A DNA stretch of 64,000 bases from Sneathiella sp. P13V-1 (GCF_015143595.1 NZ_WYEU01000001.1:620001-684000), one strand, 5' to 3'; counted from the stretch's first letter, positions 15,491 through 26,450 are shown. Numbers and translations: made by a program. The notes: generated by a model from the letters alone, not told the origin.

Positions 15491-18160
15491 ATGCCTACAG
15501 TAGTCAAAACAAAGTCGCAACAGAATAAGTCGGTTACCCCAATGATGGCCCAGTTTCTGGCCATTAAGGAGCAGCATCAGGATAGCCTGCTCTTTTACCG
15601 GATGGGTGATTTTTACGAGCTGTTTTTCGACGATGCGGTGAAAGCCGCTGCCGCCCTTGATATCGCCCTCACTAAACGCGGTAAGCACGAGGGAGAGGAC
15701 ATCCCCATGTGCGGCGTACCCGTTCATTCCGCTGAAGGGTATCTTTTGCGCCTTATCAGGCGAGGCTTTCGTGTTGCTGTTGCAGAACAGACAGAAAGTC
15801 CGGCGGAAGCCAAAAAACGGGGCAGTAAATCCGTTGTCGCCCGTGATGTGGTCCGGCTTGTCACCCCCGGTACCATTACAGAAGACAGCCTTCTGGATGC
15901 ACGCAGTCACAACTTTCTGGTGGCGATCTCTCGCGGGGGACAAAATTACGCGCTCGCATGGGCGGATATGTCCACAGGTGAGTTTATGTGCAGCACCGCA
16001 ACACAGGATTCTCTTGGGGCACAGCTTTCCCGCCTGAACCCTGGTGAAGTGATTATTCCAGATCGCTGGATGGATGATCCTGCCATGGAAAACCTTGTGG
16101 ATGAGTGGGATTCGGTTCTAACGCCATTGCCATCTGCGCGGTTTGACAGTCAAAATGGCGAGAAACGACTTAAAACTTTATTTGAGGTTTCTGCCCTTGA
16201 TGCTTTTGGTCAGTTCAGCCGACCTGAGCTTGCCGCTGCAGGTGCCCTTGTCGATTATGTGGAGCTCACCCAAAAGGGTAAATTCCCCCATATCAAACCA
16301 CCCCTGCAGCAGGCGGCAGATGATGTTATGTCTATTGATGGCGCGACCCGACGCAATTTGGAACTGACCCGCACCATGAGTGGAGACCGCCAAGGAAGCC
16401 TTCTTGCGACCATTGACCGAACCATTACCGGAGCTGGCGCACGTAAACTCGGCGCGGATATTTCCAGCCCCTTAACCGGGGTCGAAGCCATTCACCATCG
16501 TCTCAACATGACGGACTATTTCCATCAGGATGATCGCCGACGCGAGGCTTTGCGCGACATTTTGCGCCGCTGTCCCGATATGGAACGGGCGCTAAATCGT
16601 TTGGCCTTAGGCCGGGGTGGCCCACGTGACATGGCCGCCATTCGGGATGGCTTGTCAGAAACCGCCAACCTTCGCGCAACTTTGGATACCGCCAATATCA
16701 GCGATGATGTCAGCGGCATTCATGAAGCAGCTGAGCATCTGGGCCTTCACGCAGAGCTGGTAGACGAACTCACCCGTGCCCTTGCAGGTGATCTGCCGCT
16801 TCTTCCCCGTGATGGCGGGTTTATCGCAACCGGATATCGCCCAGATCTGGATGAGATGAAGACTTTGCGTGACGAAAGCCGTCGTCATATTGCAAACCTT
16901 CAAGCCAAATATTCAGAGTTGGCCAATGTGCCCTCCCTGAAGATCAAACATAACAATGTGCTGGGATATTTTATCGAGGTAACACCCCGCTTTGCAGACA
17001 ATATGGGCGAAGACTTCATCCATCGCCAAACCATGGCCAATGCTATTCGCTATAGCACGGTGGAACTTGGAGAACTGGAAGATAAAATCTCCCGCGCGGC
17101 AGATCGCGCGCTTGCGTTGGAGCAAGAGCTTTTCACCGAACTTCAGGAAATGATCCTTGGGCGCGGCACCGCCATCTTGGAAGCCGCAGAAGCAATGGCC
17201 ACACTGGATGTGGCAGCAAGCCATGCTGATCTTGCAAAAGATCTGAATTACACTCGCCCTGTTGTGGATGACAGCCTTGAATTTGAAATTAAGGGCGGCC
17301 GCCATCCAGTCGTCGAAGCGGCGCTTAAATCCAACGCCGATGGGGCCTTTGTCGCCAATGATTGTGTCTTGAATAGTGAAAACCGGCTTTGGCTGCTCAC
17401 CGGTCCAAACATGGCCGGTAAAAGTACGTTCCTCCGTCAAAATGCATTGATCACGATCTTAGCGCAAATTGGCAGTTACGTGCCTGCGGAACATGCCCAT
17501 ATCGGTGTTGTAGACCAACTTTTCAGTCGCGTGGGCGCCGCAGACGATCTGGCACGCGGAAGGTCTACCTTTATGGTGGAAATGGTGGAAACCGCCACAA
17601 TCCTTAATCAGGCGGGCGCGCGCGCCCTTGTTATTCTGGATGAGATCGGGCGCGGTACCGCAACTTTTGACGGCCTTTCCATTGCGTGGGCAACCGTTGA
17701 GCATTTGCATGACATCAATTCATGCCGCGGCCTCTTTGCGACACACTATCATGAACTCACCGCCCTCTCCGGTAAATTGGGGGGTCTTTCCAACCACAGT
17801 CTGAAAGTGCGTGAATGGAAAGGGGATGTGATTTTCCTGCATGAAGTGGGGCCAGGGTCCGCGGATCGATCCTACGGTATTCAGGTGGCGAAACTGGCCG
17901 GTCTTCCAAAGGCCGTGGTCACCCGCGCAGAAGATGTTCTTCATCATCTGGAAGAGAAAGATCAGAAAAACGCCAAGGCAAAACTGGTGGATGATCTGCC
18001 TCTCTTTGCGACGGTGGTTGAAGAAACCGCACGAGAGGAAGCCGTAGCAGCCCCATCTGAAATGGAAGTTCGAATTTCAGAGATAAATGTGGATGATCTC
18101 ACCCCCCGTGAAGCCCATGCCCTTCTTTATGATTTGAAAGGGATGCTGGGCGAAGATTAG
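15491..18160 (+). CDS. mutS: DNA mismatch repair protein MutS
   Basis: 889 residues. The mismatch-recognition domain contains the Phe-X-Glu motif ([10 protein letters not shown]), followed by connector, lever/clamp and ATPase domains. Walker A is GPNMAGKS (about 638-645), with the ABC-type signature region [11 protein letters not shown] and Walker [17 protein letters not shown], and the C-terminal dimerisation tail. It binds base mismatches and small loops in DNA and recruits MutL. ATG start 105 bases from the divergent maeB start; the first ~15 residues before [12 protein letters not shown] are variable, so a slightly later start is possible. In several alphaproteobacteria mutS neighbours glnD and murJ, as here. 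Confidence 0.97.
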   Translation: MPTVVKTKSQQNKSVTPMMAQFLAIKEQHQDSLLFYRMGDFYELFFDDAVKAAAALDIALTKRGKHEGEDIPMCGVPVHSAEGYLLRLIRRGFRVAVAEQTESPAEAKKRGSKSVVARDVVRLVTPGTITEDSLLDARSHNFLVAISRGGQNYALAWADMSTGEFMCSTATQDSLGAQLSRLNPGEVIIPDRWMDDPAMENLVDEWDSVLTPLPSARFDSQNGEKRLKTLFEVSALDAFGQFSRPELAAAGALVDYVELTQKGKFPHIKPPLQQAADDVMSIDGATRRNLELTRTMSGDRQGSLLATIDRTITGAGARKLGADISSPLTGVEAIHHRLNMTDYFHQDDRRREALRDILRRCPDMERALNRLALGRGGPRDMAAIRDGLSETANLRATLDTANISDDVSGIHEAAEHLGLHAELVDELTRALAGDLPLLPRDGGFIATGYRPDLDEMKTLRDESRRHIANLQAKYSELANVPSLKIKHNNVLGYFIEVTPRFADNMGEDFIHRQTMANAIRYSTVELGELEDKISRAADRALALEQELFTELQEMILGRGTAILEAAEAMATLDVAASHADLAKDLNYTRPVVDDSLEFEIKGGRHPVVEAALKSNADGAFVANDCVLNSENRLWLLTGPNMAGKSTFLRQNALITILAQIGSYVPAEHAHIGVVDQLFSRVGAADDLARGRSTFMVEMVETATILNQAGARALVILDEIGRGTATFDGLSIAWATVEHLHDINSCRGLFATHYHELTALSGKLGGLSNHSLKVREWKGDVIFLHEVGPGSADRSYGIQVAKLAGLPKAVVTRAEDVLHHLEEKDQKNAKAKLVDDLPLFATVVEETAREEAVAAPSEMEVRISEINVDDLTPREAHALLYDLKGMLGED

Positions 18161-18249
18161 AAGAACAGGTGACAAAAGCATATGACATCGCTACTCTCAG
18201 CTCGTTCCAAATAACCAACTAATAAAAAACGAACTAGGGGAGCGATTTC

Positions 18250-19020
18250 ATGTTCGATCTTTCAGGTAAAAATGTCCTGATCACCGGATCCAGTAAAGGT
18301 ATCGGTAAAGCAATTGCCCAACAGATGGCCCTTGCAGGTGCGAAAGTGACTATTTCCAGCCGTAAAGAAGATGTCTGTCAGCAAGTAGCTGATGAAATTA
18401 ACGCGAGCCTGCCAGAAGGTTCCTCAGGCGGTGCTGTTGTAATTCCATGTAACATCAACAGCAAAGAATCCCTGCAAAATCTGGTGGATGAAACCCACAA
18501 ACAACTGGGTCAGATTGATGTGCTGGTTTGTAACGCCGCGCTAAACCCGTACTTTGGTCCATCGGCTGGCATTCCAGATGAAGCGTTCGACAAAATCATG
18601 TCTGCCAACATCAAATCCAATCACTGGCTCTGCAACATGGTGCTGCCCGAAATGCAGGAACGTAAAGACGGCTCTATCGTCATTGTTTCTTCCATCGGTG
18701 GTCTTCGCGGATCTAAAGAACTGGGCGCCTATAGCATTTCCAAAGCCGCTGATATGCAGCTTGTACGGAACCTGGCCGTTGAATATGGACCAGACAACAT
18801 CCGTGTAAATGCCATTGCGCCGGGTCTGATCCGCACTGATTTTGCCCGCGCGCTATGGGAAAATCCGGAAATCTTGAAACGGGCCACATCTCGTGCACCA
18901 CTTCAACGTATCGGGGAGCCTGAGGAAATTGCTGGTGTTGCTGTACTCATGGCATCAAAAGCTGGAACATTCCTCACCGGTCAAACCATCACGGTTGATG
19001 GGGGTCAGACGATCACTTGA
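18250..19020 (+). CDS. SDR-family NAD(P)-dependent oxidoreductase
   Basis: 256 residues, classical short-chain dehydrogenase/reductase. The Rossmann loop is TGSSKGIGKAIA, then the NAA-type motif VCNAALNP, the catalytic Ser in VIVSSIGG, Tyr and Lys in YSISKA, and the C-terminal GQTITVDGGQTI usual for FabG-like enzymes. It reduces or oxidises a carbonyl/alcohol with NAD(P)H; the substrate is unknown and it need not be FabG. A run AGGGGAGCG precedes the ATG. It stands alone between mutS and a shared bidirectional terminator. Confidence 0.9.
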   Translation: MFDLSGKNVLITGSSKGIGKAIAQQMALAGAKVTISSRKEDVCQQVADEINASLPEGSSGGAVVIPCNINSKESLQNLVDETHKQLGQIDVLVCNAALNPYFGPSAGIPDEAFDKIMSANIKSNHWLCNMVLPEMQERKDGSIVIVSSIGGLRGSKELGAYSISKAADMQLVRNLAVEYGPDNIRVNAIAPGLIRTDFARALWENPEILKRATSRAPLQRIGEPEEIAGVAVLMASKAGTFLTGQTITVDGGQTIT

Positions 19021-19042
19021 TCAATTGAGAGTAATTTATTTG

Positions 19043-19071
19043 AAAAAGGCTCGCTCAAGCGGGCCTTTTTT
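19043..19071. terminator. Bidirectional terminator between the SDR gene and the lysE-type gene
   Basis: AAAAAGGCTCGC, loop TCAA, then GCGGGCCTTTTTT: a GC stem with one G-U pair, flanked by A and T runs so it can act in both directions. The stop codon of the minus-strand exporter gene lies inside the T run. Confidence 0.85.
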
Positions 19072-19687
19072 AGATGATGCGCGCTATCAGATGCCACGCA
19101 ACAACCAGCATCATGACCCCAACCAAAGTATCGAGAACCCGCGCGGCACTTGGGCGACCCAGAATAGGGCTCATAAAGAGCGCCCCATATCCCAGGGCGA
19201 AAAACCAGACAAAAGACATGATCACAGCACCGCTTATGAAGTAATAGCGAAGCTGCAATTCATAAGTTCCGGCAATGCCCCCAAGCATGACAACCGTATC
19301 CAGATAGACATGCGGATTTAGAAGACTAAAGGCGATAGTCATCATGGCCGCTTTTTTCGCGCTGCTGGTAACCGGCTCCCCTTCCCCTGTAGAGACAGGT
19401 TTTGCCTGTATGGCCCGCCAAAAGGAAAGCCCGCCGAAGACAAGCAGGAAGGCAATACCGCCATAGGTCACATACTCAACCGTATCAGGATAAAGATCAA
19501 TCAAACTTCCAAGTCCCAATGCGCCCGCAATGATCAAGGACGCATCCAGAACAGAGCTTAACAAACAGACCACAAAAACCTGATCTTTCGCCACGCCTTG
19601 GCGCAGAACGAACATATTCTGCGCGCCAATGGCGATGATCAGCGCGCCACCAAGCAGTAGTCCGTTTATAAAAGCGGTCGTTTCCAT
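19070..19687 (-). CDS. LysE/ArgO-family amino acid exporter
   Basis: 205 residues with about six hydrophobic segments. The N-terminus FINGLLLGGALIIAIGAQN matches the LysE/ArgO family consensus (GxxLGxxLIxxIGAQNxFVLRQG), and NPHVYLDTVVMLGG is the family's central motif. These inner-membrane proteins export basic amino acids such as lysine or arginine. The start is ATG. It is divergent from glnD with about 130 bases between the two coding starts. No LysG/ArgP-type regulator is adjacent. Which amino acid is exported cannot be told; ArgO-like is favoured by the IGAQNMFVLRQG form. Confidence 0.9.
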   Translation of the reverse strand: METTAFINGLLLGGALIIAIGAQNMFVLRQGVAKDQVFVVCLLSSVLDASLIIAGALGLGSLIDLYPDTVEYVTYGGIAFLLVFGGLSFWRAIQAKPVSTGEGEPVTSSAKKAAMMTIAFSLLNPHVYLDTVVMLGGIAGTYELQLRYYFISGAVIMSFVWFFALGYGALFMSPILGRPSAARVLDTLVGVMMLVVAWHLIARII

Positions 19688-19727
19688 GGAAGGTTCAGTA
19701 TATCTCTTGAAATAAGGTGAGAAGTGT

Positions 19728-19758
19728 TTGCGGAAAGGGCATTTTTCTGTGCTATATT
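19728..19758 (+). promoter_or_regulatory. Candidate sigma-70 promoter for glnD
   Basis: TTGCGG at 19728-19733 and TATATT at 19753-19758 with a 19-base spacer, about 58 bases upstream of the glnD ATG. The spacer is longer than ideal, so the call is tentative. Confidence 0.3.
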
Positions 19759-19815
19759 CGCACCATATGGGACAATAAACACGAACGCAAGATTAACAGA
19801 GCGGACCGCGAGTAC

Positions 19816-22614
19816 ATGGAAAAAATACCCAATCGCCGGGAAATCATCGACAGAAAAAGCCTGATGGCGGAACTGGCCACATTGTCCCAGGAATTCAAGC
19901 CCGACAGTTTCGAATTTCGAAATGCCCTGCTGAAAAAACTGAAAGAGGTTTACGCAAGCGGACGGGAAGTCGTGAAGGGTCGCTTCTTTGCGACCAATAA
20001 AGGCCGCCCCTCCATGCATGCGGAAGCGTTCTTGGTGGATCAGATCATTCGTGCCATTTATGACGTGGCGACTGAGATGGTCTATCCACTGAACAACCCA
20101 ACACCTGAAGAAAAACTGTCCCTGATGGCTGTTGGTGGCTATGGACGCGGTGAATTGGCCCCACAGTCTGATGTGGATCTTTTGTTCCTGTTTCCCTACA
20201 AGCAAACCTCCTGGTCCGAACAGATCATTGAATATTGCCTGTATATGCTGTGGGATCTGGGTCTGAAAGTGGGCCATTCCACCCGTAACCCGGATGAATG
20301 CGTTCGTCTTGCCAAGAAAGACATCACCATCCAGACGGCATTGCTGGAAGCGCGATATCTCTGGGGGGATCAGGAACTCGCGAATAACATGCGCTCCAAG
20401 TTTCACAATGATATTCTGGAGGCACAAGGCAGTAATCGCGCGTTCATTGACGCCAAATTACAGGAGCGGGATGATCGGCACTCTCGCTTTGGTAATTCCC
20501 GTTATGTGGTAGAACCCAATATGAAAGAAGGCAAAGGGGGCCTGCGTGATATCCAGACCCTGTTCTGGATTGCCAAATTTGTCTACCGGACAACTGAAGT
20601 TTCAGAACTGGTTGCCAAGGGCGTATTTACGGACTCAGAACGCCGTCGCTTTACCAAAGCGTCCAACTTTCTTCGAACCGTTCGCTGCCACTTGCATTAC
20701 CTGACGAACCGCCCGGAAGAGCGCCTCACCTTTGATGTGCAAGCGGAACTCGCCCATCGTTTGGGATATAAGGACCATGCAGGCACCCGCGGTGTTGAAC
20801 GCTTTATGAAACACTATTTCCTTGTGGCGAAGGATGTGGGGGATCTCACCCGGATTTTCTGCGCAAATCTGGAAGCACAGCAACAAAAGAAAAGCCGTAT
20901 TCCTATCCCGACGTTCGGTTTGTTAAAACGGAAATTGGATGGTTTTCAAGTTGATGCGGGGCGTCTCAATATCAACTCGGAAGATGACTTCAAGGAAGAT
21001 CCGCTTAAATTTCTGGGGCTGTTCCATCTGGCGCAAAAAAAGGATCTGGACGTTCACCCCAACGCTTTGCGAATTATTCGCCGCCAGTTGAAGGATGTGA
21101 ACAAAAACCTTCGGAACGATCCGGAGGCCAATCGCCTTTTTCTGGAAATGCTCACAAGTAAGAAAGACCCGGAAACCACTCTTCGCCGCTTAAGTGAGGC
21201 GGGTGTGCTTGGCAAATTTATTCCAGATTTTGGTCGCGTAGTCGCACAAATGCAGCATGACATGTATCATGTCTATACGGTGGATGAGCATACCATTCGG
21301 GCAATTGGCATCCTGACCCAAATCGAAGAGGGTCATCTGGAAGAAGAACACCCCTTAAGCCATCGCCTGCTGCCTAAGGTTCTCTCCCGCACAGTTCTAT
21401 ATGTAGCGGTTCTTCTACATGATATTGCCAAAGGGCGGGGTGGTGATCATTCCGTATTGGGGGCGGAAGTTGCAGAAAAACTCTGTCCGCGCTTGGGGCT
21501 TAGCCCATCGGAAACAGAAACCGTAGCATGGTTGGTAAGGTATCATCTGTTGATGAGCAATACAGCCTTCAAACGTGATCTCTCAGACCCTAAAACCATC
21601 GAAGATTTTGCCCAAATCGTACAAAGCCCTGATCGGTTGATGCTTCTTCTTATTCTGACTGTTGTGGATATCCGCGCAGTGGGCCCAAACGTCTGGAACG
21701 GTTGGAAAGGACAGCTTCTGCGCGAACTTTATCATGCTGCAGAAAGCGCTCTTACCGGCGGTCATATTTCAGAAGGGCGCGCCGCACGAGCCCGTCACCA
21801 TCAAGAAGATCTGCGGGATGAACTAAAAGACTGGCCAACTGAGAAGATTGATGCACACCTTGAGAAATTCTATGAATCCTATTGGGTATCCAACAATCTG
21901 AACACTCATAAAGCGCATGCCGAACTAATCAAAAAAGCTGAAGAAAGCGGCGATAAATTAGTCATTCATGCTGAGAGCGACCCTTTCAGATCCATTACTG
22001 AAGTCACCGTTTATACAGCTGACCACCCGGGTCTTTTCGCCCGTATTGCCGCAGCTATGTCCCTTTCTGGTGCGAACATTGTGGATGCGAAAATCCACAC
22101 AACAACAGATGGGATGGCCTTGGACACCTTCTTCATTCAGGACAGCGAAGGGGATGTTTACGATCAGGGCGGACGCATGTCCAAATTGCGCGAAGTGATC
22201 GAAGCGACGCTCAGTGGTGAAATTCGAACCCATAAAGAACTGGATAAACGCGAACAGTCCAACATTCCAAACCGGACAAAAGTGTTTATCGCTCAGCCAT
22301 CTGTTCTGGTGAATAATGAAGCCTCCAACATTCATACGGTAATTGAAGTGCGAGGCCGGGACCGGGTGGGGCTTCTGGCTAATGTAACCCGTGCGTTATT
22401 TGGCCTCTCACTCACCATTTCTTCTGCGCATATCTCCACCTTTGGCGAGCGGGTCGTGGACGTTTTCTACGTAAAAGACATGTTTGGCCTTAAAATCACC
22501 AATAAGGTGAAGATAAAGAACATTGAGGACAAAATCATGGAAGTTCTGGATACGCCAGAGGAACAGAAGAAAAAGGCGCGTTCAGCACTTAAAAAGAAAT
22601 CGCTGAAGGTATAG
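19816..22614 (+). CDS. glnD: Bifunctional uridylyltransferase/uridylyl-removing enzyme GlnD
   Basis: 932 residues from the ATG chosen here; an open frame continues 33 codons upstream but that part looks non-conserved and runs through a promoter-like element. GlnD senses glutamine and uridylylates or deuridylylates PII proteins to control nitrogen metabolism. Domains: nucleotidyltransferase with GGYGRGELAPQSDVD (about 107-121), a helical GlnE-like linker, an HD domain with VLLHDIAKGRGGDHS, and two C-terminal ACT domains starting VYTADHPGLFARIAAA and VRGRDRVGLLANVTRA. All key residues are present. Followed 25 bases later by murJ, a common alphaproteobacterial order. Confidence 0.97.
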   Translation: MEKIPNRREIIDRKSLMAELATLSQEFKPDSFEFRNALLKKLKEVYASGREVVKGRFFATNKGRPSMHAEAFLVDQIIRAIYDVATEMVYPLNNPTPEEKLSLMAVGGYGRGELAPQSDVDLLFLFPYKQTSWSEQIIEYCLYMLWDLGLKVGHSTRNPDECVRLAKKDITIQTALLEARYLWGDQELANNMRSKFHNDILEAQGSNRAFIDAKLQERDDRHSRFGNSRYVVEPNMKEGKGGLRDIQTLFWIAKFVYRTTEVSELVAKGVFTDSERRRFTKASNFLRTVRCHLHYLTNRPEERLTFDVQAELAHRLGYKDHAGTRGVERFMKHYFLVAKDVGDLTRIFCANLEAQQQKKSRIPIPTFGLLKRKLDGFQVDAGRLNINSEDDFKEDPLKFLGLFHLAQKKDLDVHPNALRIIRRQLKDVNKNLRNDPEANRLFLEMLTSKKDPETTLRRLSEAGVLGKFIPDFGRVVAQMQHDMYHVYTVDEHTIRAIGILTQIEEGHLEEEHPLSHRLLPKVLSRTVLYVAVLLHDIAKGRGGDHSVLGAEVAEKLCPRLGLSPSETETVAWLVRYHLLMSNTAFKRDLSDPKTIEDFAQIVQSPDRLMLLLILTVVDIRAVGPNVWNGWKGQLLRELYHAAESALTGGHISEGRAARARHHQEDLRDELKDWPTEKIDAHLEKFYESYWVSNNLNTHKAHAELIKKAEESGDKLVIHAESDPFRSITEVTVYTADHPGLFARIAAAMSLSGANIVDAKIHTTTDGMALDTFFIQDSEGDVYDQGGRMSKLREVIEATLSGEIRTHKELDKREQSNIPNRTKVFIAQPSVLVNNEASNIHTVIEVRGRDRVGLLANVTRALFGLSLTISSAHISTFGERVVDVFYVKDMFGLKITNKVKIKNIEDKIMEVLDTPEEQKKKARSALKKKSLKV

Positions 22615-22639
22615 GTGTACCAGCGGGAGAAGTGGGTCA

Positions 22640-24211
22640 TTGAGTCTTTTAAGATCGGTTGCCACGGTGGGTGGCTTCACCATGGCAAGCCGTGTACTTG
22701 GCTTTATTCGCGATATTCTGATCGCTACAGTTTTAGGTGCCGGTCCGGTCTCTGACGCCTTTTTTGTGGCTTTTCGCATCCCCAATATGTTCCGTCGCCT
22801 TGTGGCCGAAGGCGCTTTTTCCGCCGCTTTTGTTCCCCTGTTTGCCCGGCAACTGGAAGAAGGGGATGAAAAAACCGCACTGGAGTTTGCCTCCCATGCG
22901 CTTGCCTTCCTGACCGGATTTCTGTTTCTGTTTTCCGTCCTTTTCATGATCTTTATGCCGTTTCTGATGCAATATCTGGCACCGGGCTTTGAAGTTGGCG
23001 GAGATCGGTATGAACTGGCGGTTACCTATACACGGATAACCTTTCCCTATCTCACCGCGATGGCTGTCGTGGCCCTTTTGGGCGGGGTTTTGAACGCCTT
23101 CTATAAATTCGCGGCCATGTCAGCGGCGCCTATTCTGCTCAACATCATTCTGATAAGTGCCCTTTCGGTACAGCTTTATCAGCCCTTTACCGAAGCCGGA
23201 TTGATGTTGTCTATCGGGGTGGCGTTCGCCGGATTGGGGCAAGTGATTTATCTTGTCGTGGCCTGCAAGCGCGAAGGGGTGATGCCGCCGCTTCTCATCC
23301 CGCGTCTCACTGATAAAATTAAACGCCTCTTTAAATTGATGCTACCGGGCTTGCTTGGGGCTGGCGTTCTTCAGATCAATATTCTCGTGGGCACAATTAT
23401 CGCGTCATTACTGGCAACGGGATCCATTTCTTATCTTTATTATGCGGACCGGGTTTATCAATTGCCGCTGGGGGTAATCGGGATTGCTGTGGGAACTGCG
23501 CTCCTTCCCATGCTGACCCGGCAAATCAGATCAGGCAATGAGGGACCGGCCAATGACACACTCAATCGCGCGGTTGAACTATCCATGCTGTTCACAATCC
23601 CTGCAGCAGCAGCCCTGATGGCCATAGCAACCCCGATCGTACAGGTTCTGTTTGAACATGGCGCTTTTGACGAACAGGCCACGAAGACAACTGCCGAAGC
23701 GTTGATCGCTTTTTCAAGTGGACTGCCTGCCTATGTATTGACGAAAGTCTACGCCCCCGGCTTTTTTGCCCGTGAAGATACAACAACGCCTGTCATCATC
23801 GGCGTGATCGCCATGGTCATCAATATTGCACTGAGCCTTCTCCTCCTTGATCTCCTCGCTCATGTAGGGATCGCCCTTGCCACTTCCATCGCAGCGTGGG
23901 TCAACGCAGTGGTTCTCTTTTCCCTTCTCATTTTCAAAGGGCAGCATCGACCTGATCGGCGTTTACTAAAGCGTATCGCGGGCATGGTTTTGGCAGCCGC
24001 GGCAATGACGGCCTTGCTCTTATACCTCAACGCAGTTTTGCAGCCTCTGTTATCTGCCGATCTTCTTTCCAGCCGGATCTTGGGGCTCGCTATGCTTATC
24101 GCTGCTGGTGGTGGAATCTACGGCATTACTGCCGTCATTTTTGGGGCCGCACGTCTTTCAGACCTGAAATCCATGCTGAGACGCCGGACACCGAATAAAG
24201 ATCACGAATAA
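22640..24211 (+). CDS. murJ: Lipid II flippase MurJ
   Basis: 523 residues with about 14 hydrophobic segments, the MATE/MVF fold. The N-terminus LLRSVATVGGFTMASRVLGFIRD and GPVSDAFFVAFRIPNMFRRL are diagnostic of MurJ (MviN); the latter holds the conserved Asp and Arg residues of the central cavity. It flips lipid-linked peptidoglycan precursor across the inner membrane. The start is TTG with GGGAGAAGTGGG upstream. It lies 25 bases after glnD and probably shares its transcript; trpS follows 118 bases later. Confidence 0.96.
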   Translation: MSLLRSVATVGGFTMASRVLGFIRDILIATVLGAGPVSDAFFVAFRIPNMFRRLVAEGAFSAAFVPLFARQLEEGDEKTALEFASHALAFLTGFLFLFSVLFMIFMPFLMQYLAPGFEVGGDRYELAVTYTRITFPYLTAMAVVALLGGVLNAFYKFAAMSAAPILLNIILISALSVQLYQPFTEAGLMLSIGVAFAGLGQVIYLVVACKREGVMPPLLIPRLTDKIKRLFKLMLPGLLGAGVLQINILVGTIIASLLATGSISYLYYADRVYQLPLGVIGIAVGTALLPMLTRQIRSGNEGPANDTLNRAVELSMLFTIPAAAALMAIATPIVQVLFEHGAFDEQATKTTAEALIAFSSGLPAYVLTKVYAPGFFAREDTTTPVIIGVIAMVINIALSLLLLDLLAHVGIALATSIAAWVNAVVLFSLLIFKGQHRPDRRLLKRIAGMVLAAAAMTALLLYLNAVLQPLLSADLLSSRILGLAMLIAAGGGIYGITAVIFGAARLSDLKSMLRRRTPNKDHE

Positions 24212-24329
24212 TCGGTTGACGATAACTTCGCCCCTTGCCATAAGCTAGGCTCCCTTTAACTCCCGCCCGGACGGTTTGCATGTTGTGACCGGGGATCCGG
24301 GCTCGTGTCCAAAGCGTGAGGAGCGTTTT

Positions 24330-25328
24330 ATGTCTCGAATTTTCTCTGGCGTTCAGCCAACTGGTAACCTTCATCTTGGCAACTATCTGGGTGCTATCCG
24401 TAACTTCGTCCGTCTTCAGGATGATTACGAATGCATTTACTGTGCGGTGGATATGCACGCCATCACCGTATGGCAAGAACCAGAACAGTTGCGCAAAAAC
24501 ATCCGTGAGGTTGCCGCTGCCTATCTGGCATCCGGTGTCGATCCGAAAAAATCCATTATTTTTGCGCAAAGCAATGTTCATGCACATGCAGAACTTGCCT
24601 GGATCTTCAACTGTGTGGCACGTATTGGCTGGCTTAATCGCATGACCCAGTTCAAGGAGAAAGCGGGTAAAAATCGGGAAAATGCCTCCCTTGGCCTGTA
24701 CGCATACCCGTCCCTGATGGCGGCAGACATTCTTGTCTACAAGGCAACACATGTGCCTGTGGGTGAAGACCAAAAACAGCACCTGGAGTTGACACGCGAT
24801 ATTGCCCAGAAGTTCAATAATGATTTTGGTACCGAACTATTCCCAATGGTTGAACCTCTTATTTTTGGTGAAGCAACCCGTGTGATGTCCTTGCGTGATG
24901 GCACAAAAAAAATGTCCAAATCCGATCCAAGCGATTATTCCCGCATCACTTTGACAGATGGCAAGGATGAAGTGGCAAAGAAACTAAAGAAAGCAAGGAC
25001 AGATGCCGATCCATTGCCTGAAGAAGTGAAAGGCCTCGAAGACCGCCCGGAAGCAGCCAACCTTGTTGGCATTTACGCTGCCCTTGCGGATATGAGCAAA
25101 GAGGATGTCTTAAAAGAATATGCGGGATCGCAGTTTTCTGTCTTCAAACCTGCCCTTACTGAACTTGCCATGGAAAAGTTTGGTCCTATCGGTGATGAAA
25201 TGAAACGCCTGATGGCAGATCCAGGATATGTGGATGAGGTTCTGAAAGATGGTGCAGAACGCGCTGCGGCAATTGCCAACCCGATCATTCGCGAAGTTAA
25301 GGAAACAGTTGGTTTTCTGGTTTCCTAA
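24330..25328 (+). CDS. trpS: Tryptophanyl-tRNA synthetase
   Basis: 332 residues from the ATG that follows GAGGAG; the frame is open 18 codons further upstream but without family similarity. It charges tRNA-Trp. The class I signature HIGH-equivalent is in [14 protein letters not shown], the tryptophan pocket region includes [11 protein letters not shown] and [12 protein letters not shown], and the KMSKS motif is [10 protein letters not shown]. The C-terminal anticodon-binding helices end with [17 protein letters not shown]. Length agrees with bacterial TrpS (about 330). The order murJ-trpS is common in alphaproteobacteria. Confidence 0.97.
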   Translation: MSRIFSGVQPTGNLHLGNYLGAIRNFVRLQDDYECIYCAVDMHAITVWQEPEQLRKNIREVAAAYLASGVDPKKSIIFAQSNVHAHAELAWIFNCVARIGWLNRMTQFKEKAGKNRENASLGLYAYPSLMAADILVYKATHVPVGEDQKQHLELTRDIAQKFNNDFGTELFPMVEPLIFGEATRVMSLRDGTKKMSKSDPSDYSRITLTDGKDEVAKKLKKARTDADPLPEEVKGLEDRPEAANLVGIYAALADMSKEDVLKEYAGSQFSVFKPALTELAMEKFGPIGDEMKRLMADPGYVDEVLKDGAERAAAIANPIIREVKETVGFLVS

Positions 25329-25412
25329 ATGACCACGTTTTGGGGCGGAACTTGTAACCGTCCCAAAAAACACCTAAATCAATTGGGTAGATGGTAATAT
25401 GGGGCAGAAAAG

Positions 25413-26399
25413 ATGAGCGAAATCGGTACAGGTGGTCGAGGTAGCACCACCCGTGATATTGCAGGTAATATCGGTAATCTGTTTAGGGGACATATCGGCC
25501 GCATTCTGGCGGCTGTTGTTGGTTTCCTCTTTTTATATTTTGCTGTTGGCATGATCCTCATCCACAAAATTGATGACGATCTGAATTTTGCTCCCAACAC
25601 TCAGAACCTTGAAAAAAACGGTAGCCGGGCCGTTGAGGTTGTTGCAGGCCTTATTGACCGGGAAATTAATGACAACCGATGGACGGCCAACGATCCGTTC
25701 TTTATGCCCGCCACCCTCCTCGACAATATGCCGAACTATCAGCAGGGCATTGTCTCAGCCCTCGCCCGCTTCACTTTTGAACTGACCGATCAGATCGGCC
25801 GTACCCGCGGGTCCAGCCAGACCGATACGGATCTTCAAAATGCAGCAGGGCTTTTGCAATATTCTGGTACCGTCTGGAGTTGGGATCCGACCGTCTCCCT
25901 TCTACCTACAGCCGCCTCTGAAAAGCAGTATGAGAAAGCGCGCAAATCACTTGTTGCCTACAACAAGCGTCTGGCGGAGGGAAACGCGGTTTTTGAAAAA
26001 CGCGGCGACAACTTGCTCGCCACGTTGGACCGAATTGCTCTTGATATCGGCTCTTCCACTGCGGTAATTGATAGTCATATCGCGGAACACTCAGGTGCTT
26101 ATGTGGACTTTCAGGCTGATGATCTCTTCTATGGCTTCAAAGGTCAGGCCTATGCCTACTATATGATCTTAAAAGCGCTCTCCACGGATTTTGAAGGCCT
26201 GATCCGGGACCGTGAGCTCGGCAATGCCTGGGAGAAAATGCTGATAAGTTTCCGATCTGTCGTGGAGCTGGACCCATACGTCATTTCAAACGCCAAAAAT
26301 GACGGGCAACTATTCCCGAACCATCTTGCTGTTCAGGGATTCTATCTGTTGCGCGCCCGCACGCAGCTACGTGAGATCAGTAACATTCTCTTGAAATAG
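25413..26399 (+). CDS. DUF2333 family membrane-anchored protein
   Basis: 328 residues. A glycine-rich N-terminus is followed by one hydrophobic segment (about residues 29-52, RILAAVVGFLFLYFAVGMIL) and a soluble, presumably periplasmic domain. The segments WTANDPFFMPATLLDNMPN and QQGIVSALARFTFELTDQIG match what I recall of the DUF2333 family, found in alpha- and gammaproteobacteria. No enzyme motif is visible. It sits between trpS and a universal stress protein gene with 50-90-base gaps, all on the plus strand. The function is unknown. Confidence 0.8.
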   Translation: MSEIGTGGRGSTTRDIAGNIGNLFRGHIGRILAAVVGFLFLYFAVGMILIHKIDDDLNFAPNTQNLEKNGSRAVEVVAGLIDREINDNRWTANDPFFMPATLLDNMPNYQQGIVSALARFTFELTDQIGRTRGSSQTDTDLQNAAGLLQYSGTVWSWDPTVSLLPTAASEKQYEKARKSLVAYNKRLAEGNAVFEKRGDNLLATLDRIALDIGSSTAVIDSHIAEHSGAYVDFQADDLFYGFKGQAYAYYMILKALSTDFEGLIRDRELGNAWEKMLISFRSVVELDPYVISNAKNDGQLFPNHLAVQGFYLLRARTQLREISNILLK

Positions 26400-26450
26400 A
26401 CCCCCGTACAGTGGCAAAATGGGATATCGATAACAACTTTCGGAAACTTC

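Noticed and set aside
19666-20427. Minus-strand open frame opposite the start of glnD
   Set aside because: Overlaps the nucleotidyltransferase domain of glnD and has no recognisable motif; shadow of the real gene.
24135-24782. Minus-strand open frame opposite trpS
   Set aside because: Antisense to trpS, Cys/His-rich composition without family pattern.
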